In this document: positions 25,875 to 33,113 of the stretch, piece after piece
Layout: each line of letters opens with the position of its first letter
Numbering within the stretch: the first letter of the stretch is position 1
Assembly (NCBI GenBank): GCA_049682815.1
Contig: JBAUII010000078.1
Location: 1-64,000 of the forward strand
Length of the DNA: 64,000 nucleotides
Direction: 5' to 3'
Source: DASWID01 sp049682815
GTDB lineage: Bacteria; Desulfobacterota_D; UBA1144; Nemesobacterales; CSP1-2
Program-made: the position numbers and the translations under genes
The notes under the pieces: generated by a model
Told to the model about the DNA's origin: nothing
Seen by the model: only the letters and a program-made list of their open reading frames with translations
Databases searched by the model: none

Positions 25875-26720
25875 TCAATATTCTCTTTCCATGGTCACTC
25901 GATCGACCGATTTCTCAAAACTCTCTGTAAGTGCATGATAAAGCTGCGTATATTCCGGTGCCTCCCTTCTATGGATTATACCGGTTACGAATTTCCCCTC
26001 AAGCTCTTCGGGCGCCATTCTCTGGGCCCTATCTACACGTACCGAATGCCGTCTCTGCCAGTCTAATAGCGAGAAGGCAGATTTAAAGGTGTTCTTTCTG
26101 CCGTAATAGACAGGGCACCCAACCATCACTTCAACCACTGAAAAACCCTTGTGCTTGAATGCCTCTATTATGATCTTATCAAGGGAAAAGATGTTGTAGG
26201 TGGTCTCCCGTGCTACAAATGTAGCTCCAGCCCCTATCGCAAGCTTGGTGAGGTCAAACTGGGGGTCAATGTTGGTATACGGAGTCGTAGTTGAATAGGA
26301 ACCGTAGGGAGTTGTTGGGGAGTGCTGCCCGCCCGTCATTCCATAGATATAATTGTTAAAAATAATGTACGTCATATCAATATTTCTACGGCAGGCGTGT
26401 ATAAAATGATTTCCCCCTATTGCTGCGCAGTCGCCATCTCCTGAGACCACTATTAAATTAAGCGCGGGATTGGCAAGTTTGATTCCGGTGGCGAATGTCA
26501 AAGGCCTGCCATGGGTTGTGTGGAGTGTATTGAAATCTAAGTAGCCAGAGATCCTGCCGGAACAACCTATTCCCGAAACAACCACCGTTTCTTCCTTTTT
26601 GTACCCTGCCGAATCAATCGCCCTTATTAGGGATTTCATCGCTACTCCGTTTCCACACCCGGGGCACCAGATGTGCGGCATTTTATCTTTTCTCAAGTAT
26701 CTGTTGTAGTCAAAAGCCAT
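25875..26720 (-). CDS. korB: 2-oxoacid:ferredoxin oxidoreductase beta subunit (TPP-binding)
   Basis: 281 aa. WCPGCGNGVAMKSL, the thiamine diphosphate/Mg motif GDGDCAAIGGNHFIHACRRN and NNYIYGMTGGQHSPTTP are diagnostic. It carries TPP and the proximal cluster Cys residues of the oxidoreductase. Operon partner of korA (14 bases upstream) and korC. Confidence 0.95.
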   Translation of the reverse strand: MAFDYNRYLRKDKMPHIWCPGCGNGVAMKSLIRAIDSAGYKKEETVVVSGIGCSGRISGYLDFNTLHTTHGRPLTFATGIKLANPALNLIVVSGDGDCAAIGGNHFIHACRRNIDMTYIIFNNYIYGMTGGQHSPTTPYGSYSTTTPYTNIDPQFDLTKLAIGAGATFVARETTYNIFSLDKIIIEAFKHKGFSVVEVMVGCPVYYGRKNTFKSAFSLLDWQRRHSVRVDRAQRMAPEELEGKFVTGIIHRREAPEYTQLYHALTESFEKSVDRVTMEREY

Positions 26721-26734
26721 GTTTGAGATACCTC

Positions 26735-27859
26735 TTAATGTATAATACTCTCTACTATCTCATCGGGCGAAATTAGCTCTGTATTCACGCGATTTATTGG
26801 TATCACATCTGCCTTTCCACCCATTGCTCTTTCCACCTCTAGGACTACCTGCCCGAGGTTCATTTCCGGAACAAATATCTTCCTGACGCCGTTAAGTTGC
26901 CGCTTAATCTGGTCTGTCGGAAATGGCCAAATCGTGATAAGTTTTAAGAGACCAACTTTCTTTCCCAAATCCCTAGCACGATTGACCGCGAGTTTTGCCG
27001 ACCTCGCAACAGACCCATAGGCGACAATAGCAGTTTCCGCATCTTCAAGCATATACTCTTCCCAGTGCGAGATTTCATCCTTACCCATTTCGATCTTTTT
27101 CGTAAGCCTCGTAATCAGGTCCTCAATTATTTTAGGGTCGTTCGTAGGAAATCCGCTCCAGTCGTGATCGAGTCCCGTTATGTGAAACATATATCCCTTG
27201 CCGAAGTTGGCTAGCAATGGAACTCCGTCGTCGGCGGGTTTATAGGGAAGGTAATTCTCTGGAGCAACTGTCGGCTTTTTCCTGCTTTTAATGACTATTT
27301 CACTGAGCTTGGGAGTTCTAATTTTTTCCCTCATGTGTCCGATAACTTCGTCAAGCAGGAGCACCACTGGATTTCTGAAACTTTCAGAAATATTGAAAGC
27401 CCTTACGGTTTCATAAAAGCACTCCTCGACAGTTGAGGGCGCGATTGCAACTGCCGGATGGTCGCCGTGGGTTCCCCATCGGGCTTGCATCACATCACCC
27501 TGAGCAGGACCTGTAGGAGCCCCGGTGCTTGGGCCACCGCGCATGACATCGACAATGACACACGGGACCTCCGCCATACAGGCAAACCCAATCTGCTCCT
27601 GCTTCAGAGAAAACCCAGGACCGCTAGTCGCCGTCATGGCTTTTGCGCCCGCGATTGAAGCACCAATTACCGCACCCATGGACGCAATTTCATCTTCCAT
27701 CTCAATGAAAACCCCCTTTCTTCGGGGGAGCTTGTCAGCCATGTATTCAGCGATCTCACTTGATGGACTTATCGGATAGCCTGCAAAGAAATTGCATCCC
27801 GCAAAGATGGCCCCTTCCGCACAGGCTTCATTTCCTTGGATAAACTTTACTTTCTCCAT
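26735..27859 (-). CDS. korA: 2-oxoacid:ferredoxin oxidoreductase alpha subunit
   Basis: 374 aa. GNEACAEGAIFAGCNFFAGYPISPSSEIAE and TSGPGFSLKQEQIGFA mark the PFOR domain I/II alpha chain of four-subunit KOR-type enzymes. AAAGGAAG before the ATG. Binds CoA and the 2-oxoacid together with the beta subunit; cytoplasmic. Confidence 0.95.
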   Translation of the reverse strand: MEKVKFIQGNEACAEGAIFAGCNFFAGYPISPSSEIAEYMADKLPRRKGVFIEMEDEIASMGAVIGASIAGAKAMTATSGPGFSLKQEQIGFACMAEVPCVIVDVMRGGPSTGAPTGPAQGDVMQARWGTHGDHPAVAIAPSTVEECFYETVRAFNISESFRNPVVLLLDEVIGHMREKIRTPKLSEIVIKSRKKPTVAPENYLPYKPADDGVPLLANFGKGYMFHITGLDHDWSGFPTNDPKIIEDLITRLTKKIEMGKDEISHWEEYMLEDAETAIVAYGSVARSAKLAVNRARDLGKKVGLLKLITIWPFPTDQIKRQLNGVRKIFVPEMNLGQVVLEVERAMGGKADVIPINRVNTELISPDEIVESIIH

Positions 27860-27885
27860 GTCTTCCTTTTCAGAGTTTTCAAGAT

Positions 27886-28149
27886 TTAATCAATAGTTAT
27901 TGCAAAGTCAGGGCATTCCAGCTCACATAGCATGCATTTACTGCAGAGGTTTATATCCGTTACTATTGGATAAACCCCCTTCATCTCCAGACATTTATTC
28001 GGGCATATTTCGACGCATATCTCACAGCCCTTGCAAAATTCCTCATTTAAGGTAATGGTAACATTTTTCCCGCGGGCTTTTTGGCTTATTCCACTCCAGA
28101 CAGTGCTCTTACCTTCTTCTTGCTGCAAAACTTGATCTATTTGGTTCAT
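27886..28149 (-). CDS. korD: 2-oxoacid:ferredoxin oxidoreductase delta subunit (2[4Fe-4S] ferredoxin)
   Basis: 87 aa from ATG 28149, with GGGAG just upstream; a 28-codon upstream extension lacks support and would start before the predicted promoter start. Two CxxCxxCxxxCP motifs (CKGCEICVEICP, CSKCMLCELECP) bind two [4Fe-4S] clusters. First gene of korDABC-gltA-frhB; a sigma-54 type element sits about 30 bases upstream. Confidence 0.9.
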   Translation of the reverse strand: MNQIDQVLQQEEGKSTVWSGISQKARGKNVTITLNEEFCKGCEICVEICPNKCLEMKGVYPIVTDINLCSKCMLCELECPDFAITID

Positions 28150-28179
28150 ATGTGTAACTCCCTTCGTATATTCGCAGTT

Positions 28180-28194
28180 GCAAAATTCGTACCA
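28180..28194 (-). promoter_or_regulatory. Sigma-54 (-24/-12) promoter, near consensus
   Basis: Minus strand TGGTACG-AATT-TTGC followed by A: one mismatch to the conserved -24/-12 positions. Start near 28168, leaving a leader of about 20 bases with the GGGAG ribosome site of korD. Confidence 0.7.
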
Positions 28195-28403
28195 AGCTTT
28201 GAGTTGAGCGCTCCTAAGATACTTCATTCTCATAGGGATTTAGAAAAAGCGGTCGTGCACCGAAGAATATAGGTCTCTATTGCCTTCTGATGATGTGGTA
28301 TGCAACACGCAGAATCGCGTAAGAAGGTGTCATATGTCAGAAAATCCAACGCATTCGCGAGACCCGGATGATTACTCCTTGGTATGTGACCGGGAAGACT
28401 GAT

Positions 28404-28418
28404 CGGCATGATATTTGC
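28404..28418 (+). promoter_or_regulatory. Sigma-54 (-24/-12) promoter candidate
   Basis: CGGCATG-ATAT-TTGC followed by T, GG-N10-GC. Start near 28430, 100 bases before the cytochrome c ATG. Confidence 0.6.
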
Positions 28419-28530
28419 TTAAGAAAAGGTTGGTATGCAATTAGATCATTAAGCTAGGGCTAGAGACTAGAAGTTAGGTTTAAGGAGAACGATGTACTTA
28501 AGAACAAAATAAAACTAAGGAGGTAGCCAA

Positions 28531-28866
28531 ATGATATGTAAGAACATCTTTTCGAGTCTGGCTGTCGGTGTCGTGGGAGTCTTATTGTTTGGGATTACGG
28601 GTTTCAGTCAGGAGGAGGCGGCTCAGATTGAGGCGGGAAAAAAGGTATACAGCGAGATGAAATGCGCCATGTGTCACAAGATAGAAGGCGTTGGAGGGAA
28701 GATTGGCCCTGAGCTTTCAGGTGTGGGGAGCAGGAAGGACGCCCAGTGGATAAAGGGATTTCTAAAGGACCCGAAATCCGTCATTCCGGATACGAAACAA
28801 CCACCTTTTAAAGGTACGGATGAGCAACTCGAAGCCCTTGTGGCTTATCTGATGAGTCTTAAATAA
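28531..28866 (+). CDS. Small class I cytochrome c
   Basis: 111 aa. Sec signal (VGVVGVLLFGITGFSQ), CAMCHKIEGVGGKIGPEL, then QPPFKGTDEQLEALVAYLMSL. The Met ligand normally in the MPxF position is replaced by QPPF (KQPPF), so axial ligation may differ from its paralogue at 9561, which has MPAF. AAGGAGG before the ATG. Periplasmic electron carrier upstream of the split CbcL-like genes. Confidence 0.88.
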   Translation: MICKNIFSSLAVGVVGVLLFGITGFSQEEAAQIEAGKKVYSEMKCAMCHKIEGVGGKIGPELSGVGSRKDAQWIKGFLKDPKSVIPDTKQPPFKGTDEQLEALVAYLMSLK

Positions 28867-28981
28867 AATATGTCTGGACGAAAAAGACACTAGCTCTCGG
28901 TATAGTATAGGTCGTTTCGACATGAAAAACAGGGTATTTTTTCTCTTAAAATTAGGGCGTTTTCCCTATTGCAAGGACCGG

Positions 28982-29022
28982 CCCCCTTTCACTATATTAA
29001 TAGTGAGATCAAAAAAAGGGGG
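28982..29022 (+). promoter_or_regulatory. Leader hairpin that would hide the ribosome binding site
   Basis: CCCCCTTT (28982-28989) can pair with AAAGGGGG (29015-29022), which contains the Shine-Dalgarno of the next gene. Inside it CACTAT/ATAGTG (28990-28995, 29000-29005) forms a second stem with an ATTA loop. Such a structure could control translation. Confidence 0.45.
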
Positions 29023-29030
29023 TAATAATC

Positions 29031-29492
29031 ATGAAAAGGTACTTTGGTAATCAAGTCGTAAAGAAGGGAATTTATCTCAGTCTGAAGCGAAGGGATTTTG
29101 CCACGATAGAGAGCGAAAGCGATCTTTTGCCGGGAGCAAGCGACGAACGGTACGTTAAGATAGCGCCTATAGCCATGATTCTGTTGGGTCCGATTATGGG
29201 GCTAATGTACGTTATCTTCCTGCCGTTTATCTCCATTGCGATGGTTTTGGGCCTTATGGCTCACAAAGCGTTTCTAGGATTGCACTTTGTAGAAAGGAGC
29301 CTCGTCAGAGAAGCTACTCTGCATTGGATACCCGGAGTGGCCTACCTCATATGGCGAAGACGACCTGAAAAGGGCGAAAGGCAACGGTTTCAGGAGGGTT
29401 TAAAAGAAGAGAAACAACCCAAGGCTCCCGACCTTCTCGGTGAACTAGAAAAGGAGATCGCAAAGAAGCGCGAGGAAGACAAAAAAGCTTGA
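29031..29492 (+). CDS. Hypothetical membrane protein
   Basis: 153 aa. Basic N-terminus, one or two hydrophobic helices (about residues 43-80: IAPIAMILLGPIMGLMYVIFLPFISIAMVLGLMA), a short amphipathic stretch (HWIPGVAYLIWRRR), and a charged, Lys/Glu-rich helical tail. GGGGG 8 bases before the ATG. It directly precedes the nonaheme/cytochrome b pair and may assist its assembly; no family is recognised. Confidence 0.65.
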   Translation: MKRYFGNQVVKKGIYLSLKRRDFATIESESDLLPGASDERYVKIAPIAMILLGPIMGLMYVIFLPFISIAMVLGLMAHKAFLGLHFVERSLVREATLHWIPGVAYLIWRRRPEKGERQRFQEGLKEEKQPKAPDLLGELEKEIAKKREEDKKA

Positions 29493-29530
29493 TATGAGGT
29501 GATAAGACGAGACGTCCAAAAGATGCATCG

Positions 29531-30601
29531 ATGTCCTTAGCTACGCTGAAGCAGATTGTGATATTTGTTAATTTGATGTTGGCATTACCCGTTTTTGCTC
29601 TGGCTGAGCCCGAAACCAAGTTGTCAGAGGAAGTCGAGTTTTGTCTAGCGTGCCACAGTGACCAAAGCCTCAGTACTGTATTGCCGAGCAAAGAGGAAAT
29701 GTCTGTGTACCTGAACCCAGATAAATTTGCCTCATCGATTCATGGTGACAAACTGGCCTGTACCGACTGTCATAGCGACATTTCAGACTATCCACACCCC
29801 GAAAAAGAGCTCGAAAACAGACGCGCGTACAGCCTGTCTCTCTATGAGAGTTGTAAACGGTGTCACTTTGCGAACTACACAAAAACCTTAGAGAGCATTC
29901 ATTACAGCCTCCTATCAAAGGGAAACACACGGGCTCCTGTCTGCGTTGATTGTCATGGAGCCCATTATGTAACAAGACCCGATGAGCCAAGGGCGAGGGT
30001 TTCCCAAACCTGTAAGAAGTGCCATGCCGGGGTTTACGAAACCTATAGCGCGAGCGTTCACGGAAGGGCTTTAATCGAACAAAACAACCCGGACGTTCCC
30101 GTCTGTAGTGATTGCCATCATGCGCATAATATAGAGGATCCAAGAACCCGTGCGTTTCTGTTAAAAACCCCCGAGCTATGCGGGAACTGTCATGCAAATA
30201 AACGACTCATGGCGAAATATGGGCTCTCGACTAAGGTTCTAGAAACTTATCTTAAGGATTTTCATGGTGTAAGTGTTACATTTTATAAGAGCCAAACAGA
30301 GGATGTTACGTCCTGGAAGCCTGTTTGTACTGATTGCCACGGGGTACACAGTATTACCAAAGTGACTGACCCCGATTCCCCTGTCTTTAAATCCAATCTT
30401 GTACACACATGTAAAAAATGCCACTCGGATGCAACTACAAACTTTCCAGGGGCGTGGCTTTCTCACTACGAACCAAGCCCTGAAAAGGCTCCCCTTGTGT
30501 ATTATGTGAAGCTCTTTTATAAGATATTTATTTCTTTTACTATAGGTGGGCTAGTGCTCCATATCTTGCTTCATGTCTGGCGTGTGGCTACAAATAGATA
30601 A
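29531..30601 (+). CDS. Nonaheme membrane-anchored cytochrome c (split CbcL-like, c subunit)
   Basis: 356 aa. Sec signal (MLALPVFALA), nine CXXCH motifs (CLACH, CTDCH, CKRCH, CVDCH, CKKCH, CSDCH, CGNCH, CTDCH, CKKCH), and a C-terminal TM helix (ISFTIGGLVLHILLHVW). Repeats of the form SIHG/SVHG...CxDCHGAH recall the N-terminal half of the fused 11-heme protein at 37379-39418. The next gene encodes the matching cytochrome b. The pair would oxidise menaquinol and pass electrons to periplasmic cytochromes, as Geobacter CbcL does with both domains in one chain. Confidence 0.87.
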   Translation: MSLATLKQIVIFVNLMLALPVFALAEPETKLSEEVEFCLACHSDQSLSTVLPSKEEMSVYLNPDKFASSIHGDKLACTDCHSDISDYPHPEKELENRRAYSLSLYESCKRCHFANYTKTLESIHYSLLSKGNTRAPVCVDCHGAHYVTRPDEPRARVSQTCKKCHAGVYETYSASVHGRALIEQNNPDVPVCSDCHHAHNIEDPRTRAFLLKTPELCGNCHANKRLMAKYGLSTKVLETYLKDFHGVSVTFYKSQTEDVTSWKPVCTDCHGVHSITKVTDPDSPVFKSNLVHTCKKCHSDATTNFPGAWLSHYEPSPEKAPLVYYVKLFYKIFISFTIGGLVLHILLHVWRVATNR

Positions 30602-30628
30602 GTGGGTAAACATCAAAGGGATAATAAA

Positions 30629-31423
30629 ATGAAGGATGAGATGAACCTTAAAGAACGTAATAATTCCAAAAATGAGGTTATGCAGCCAGGAATGCATCTT
30701 CCAGATAAGTTTGTAAGATTCAGTCCCCTTCAAAGGGTAGAGCACCTTCTGGTTATGATTTTTTTTATCATACTCGTAATTACAGGGCTCCCTCAGGAAT
30801 TTTTTGAAGCCTCGTGGTCAGCCTGGATTATAACGAGGCTTGGGGGTATTGATATGACTCGTTTTATCCACCGCATGTTTGGTATTTTGTTTGCCGCGCT
30901 GGTTGTCTGGCATCTGGGTCGTGTTACTCTATTAGTTCTTTTGAGAAGGGTAAGCCCTTCAATAATCCCAACATCTAAGGATTTTAACGATGCCGTGGGA
31001 ATGCTTAAATACTACATGGGGCTTTCGGAGGAGCACCCTAAATTCGGTCGCTACGATTTTAGGCAAAAGTTTGAATATTGGGGACTTGTACTCGGTGGGA
31101 TTTTTATGATCGTTTCAGGCTTTGTCCTCTACTTTCCGATCTTTTTTACAAAATTCTTACCGGGAGTACTCATACCTGTAGCGGAAACTGTCCACGGCTA
31201 TGAGGCTCTGCTTGCCTTTCTCGTCATAATCATCTGGCACATGTATGGAGCACATTTCAATCCCGATGTATTTCCATTCGACCCCAGTATTTTCACCGGA
31301 AAGATTTCGCGAGAGAGAATGGAAAAAGATCACCCTCTGGAATACGCGGAGCTTATTAAATCGTGGACTAAGGATGAAGAGAATAAAAAGCTCGCAGGGG
31401 ATCAAAAAGGCAATAATGTATAA
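30629..31423 (+). CDS. Diheme cytochrome b (split CbcL-like, b subunit)
   Basis: 264 aa from ATG 30629 (AAAGGG upstream); GTG 30602 abuts the previous stop without a ribosome site. Four-helix cytochrome b561/FdnI-like protein: FSPLQRVEHLLVMIFFIILVITGLP, FIHRMFGILFAALVVWHLGR, a third helix ending in FVLYFP, and HGYEALLAFLVIIIWHMYGAHF. The His residues are suited to two b hemes. SIFTGKISRERMEKDHPLEYAEL matches the C-terminal domain of the fused CbcL-like protein almost segment for segment. Confidence 0.87.
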   Translation: MKDEMNLKERNNSKNEVMQPGMHLPDKFVRFSPLQRVEHLLVMIFFIILVITGLPQEFFEASWSAWIITRLGGIDMTRFIHRMFGILFAALVVWHLGRVTLLVLLRRVSPSIIPTSKDFNDAVGMLKYYMGLSEEHPKFGRYDFRQKFEYWGLVLGGIFMIVSGFVLYFPIFFTKFLPGVLIPVAETVHGYEALLAFLVIIIWHMYGAHFNPDVFPFDPSIFTGKISRERMEKDHPLEYAELIKSWTKDEENKKLAGDQKGNNV

Positions 31424-31486
31424 TAAATTCATTAGATATTCATTGGGAGAAATCGTATTTAGGTGGCCTACCGATAGAACAGCGAA

Positions 31487-32503
31487 ATGGATCTTTTGGA
31501 ATTTAGTTTTAGTCAATATGTGTTTCAGTGTGTATTGCACTCTTTTATCATAGCCCTTGTTATTGAAGTATTGCTAAAAGTATGGCATGAAGAGCGTCCG
31601 CTCCTACAAATCAGGTTTCGCAGTCTCGTGATACTGATTCCGGTTTTATCTTTCCCCGTGTATCAGTTGATTTATCCTCATCGCGGAAGCTTGGAGTTTC
31701 GTAAAGATATGGCTATCTTCGATATAAACCAATGGCTACTCTTGAGATTGGTTGACGGCATTTTTGTTTGGCATTTAGCTCTTGTCTTATTGGGGGTTGT
31801 AGCTGTCATTTTTGTTGTGCAGGAAGCCATTCCGACACTGCTCCATCACTATGATGGAGAGGACGATAAGACAGTTTACAAGAGCGGTACAATCCCTAAG
31901 CTGGATAGGGTCATTAGAGATTTGGAGCAGGGGTTACCTATTGCTGTACCAAGGATCTTCCTATTAAACGGGAGAGAGCCCGTAATATATGCGGAAGGGC
32001 TAGCGAAAGGTTCGATCAACATTTCCCGTTCTCTCATAGAAGCTCTCGACGTTGAAGAGCTTCAAGCGGTGCTTGCCCATGAGATCGGTCATGTATTGAG
32101 AAGGGATAACTTTATAGGTTGGGTATTGTTTACCTTACGATTCATCATGTTTTATAATCCGGTTGTCCTTATCGAATTTCGAAAAATCATAAATGAACGA
32201 GAGACGATCTGTGATGATCTAGCTTCAACGGTTACCGGGAAGCCGCTTGCTATTGCTTCAGGCTTAGTAAAAGTTTTTCGCATGCGAAAAGCAGATGAGT
32301 CTTCTCAAATATCAAAATCCGGCCTGAGGAGTAGAATCTTATCGATAGTTCAAAATCTTGAGAGTCATTCGCAAAGGGTACGAATTGAGAACAGGGTAAC
32401 AAGGATGGTACGCCCGAAGAATATCTATATTCCTCCATATCCAAATATTCGACTCGGAATAACAGCTCTTTCGCTGATTTTGCTCCTGTTCTTTGTCGTA
32501 TGA
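31487..32503 (+). CDS. Membrane zinc metalloprotease, M48/M56 (BlaR1-like) type
   Basis: 338 aa. N-terminal helices (FIIALVIEVLLKVW, FRSLVILIPVLSFPVYQL, FVWHLALVLLGVVAVIFVV), then a cytoplasmic-type zinc protease core with HEIGH (in VLAHEIGHVLRR) and a downstream Glu (NERETICDDLA), as in M56/M48 peptidases, and a C-terminal TM. BlaR1-type proteases usually act in signalling or membrane-protein quality control. It lies between the CbcL-like pair and the heme-motif sensor kinase, next to a membrane-anchored partner gene. No penicillin-binding sensor domain is present. Confidence 0.82.
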   Translation: MDLLEFSFSQYVFQCVLHSFIIALVIEVLLKVWHEERPLLQIRFRSLVILIPVLSFPVYQLIYPHRGSLEFRKDMAIFDINQWLLLRLVDGIFVWHLALVLLGVVAVIFVVQEAIPTLLHHYDGEDDKTVYKSGTIPKLDRVIRDLEQGLPIAVPRIFLLNGREPVIYAEGLAKGSINISRSLIEALDVEELQAVLAHEIGHVLRRDNFIGWVLFTLRFIMFYNPVVLIEFRKIINERETICDDLASTVTGKPLAIASGLVKVFRMRKADESSQISKSGLRSRILSIVQNLESHSQRVRIENRVTRMVRPKNIYIPPYPNIRLGITALSLILLLFFVV

Positions 32504-32551
32504 GCATTAAGATGCTCTCATAATTTTAAATAAGGCAATCGGCCTAAAGTT

Positions 32552-33112
32552 ATGGCTGCAAAAGCAACCTACCTTTTAAGAGAAATGTCGAAAATAGTGT
32601 TGTCTATCACTATCTTAATGTGTATGGTCTCGATATCGCTATACGTTTTGAAAAAAGTCCCCGCATATATACAGGAGAGGAAAGAGAAATCTTACAGTAG
32701 CGTAGAAGAAGCTGAATATTCACTCGGATTAAGAATTTTTCTTCCCTCATACTTTCCAGATTATCTCACCTGGCCGCCTAAAGAAATCAAGGTGGTAAGA
32801 AAGCCCTCCCTTATCATAACACTGGTATTCATTTCACAGGGAGATGGTACCCCTAGCCTGGTAATTCACGAAATTATTTCAAACACGGATGAAAGCAAAC
32901 CGGTGGGACTCGATATCATTGAACCTAAGGGGCATTCCGGAGAGATTGAAGTATCGGTCGGTGGAGCGAAAGGCACGCTGAAACTCGGTGTCGTGGAACA
33001 CGGAAGCCGGTGGACACAGCTACACTGGAAACAAGGGGATAGAAAGATGGTTTTAAGATCTAACAGGTCCGTTGAGGATTTACTTAAAATAGCAAGGAGC
33101 ATTCACGATTGA
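32552..33112 (+). CDS. Membrane-anchored protein of unknown function
   Basis: 186 aa (ATG 32585 is an alternative start). One N-terminal TM helix (IVLSITILMCMVSISLYVL), then an extracytoplasmic beta-rich domain: SVEEAEYSLGLRIFLPSYFPDYLTWPPKEI... resembling DUF4367-type domains found behind anti-sigma or sensor anchors. Lies between the M56-type protease and the sensor kinase and could be a substrate or partner of the protease; that is inference. Confidence 0.6.
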   Translation: MAAKATYLLREMSKIVLSITILMCMVSISLYVLKKVPAYIQERKEKSYSSVEEAEYSLGLRIFLPSYFPDYLTWPPKEIKVVRKPSLIITLVFISQGDGTPSLVIHEIISNTDESKPVGLDIIEPKGHSGEIEVSVGGAKGTLKLGVVEHGSRWTQLHWKQGDRKMVLRSNRSVEDLLKIARSIHD

Positions 33113-33113
33113 G

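Larger units (their letters stand above)
28150..28530. other. Divergent promoter region
   Basis: Between korD (minus) and a cytochrome c gene (plus). Contains two outward-facing -24/-12 elements and the direct repeat TGGTATGCAA (28296-28305, 28431-28440). A 22-codon frame (28334-28402) is noted but not called. Confidence 0.6.

Noticed and set aside
28334..28402. 22-codon frame with AAGGTGT upstream
   Set aside because: Too short, and it would be upstream of the predicted transcription start near 28430.
28956..28972. GGG...TTGC before the 29031 gene as a sigma-54 promoter
   Set aside because: Spacing between GG and GC is 13, not 10.
31416..31553. 45-codon frame (MYNKFIRYSLGE...) between the cytochrome b and protease genes
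   Set aside because: It overlaps both neighbours out of frame and has no clear ribosome site; possible but unsupported.
31487..32503. Beta-lactam sensing (BlaR1/MecR1) function for the metalloprotease
   Set aside because: No penicillin-binding C-terminal domain and no BlaI-type repressor nearby.
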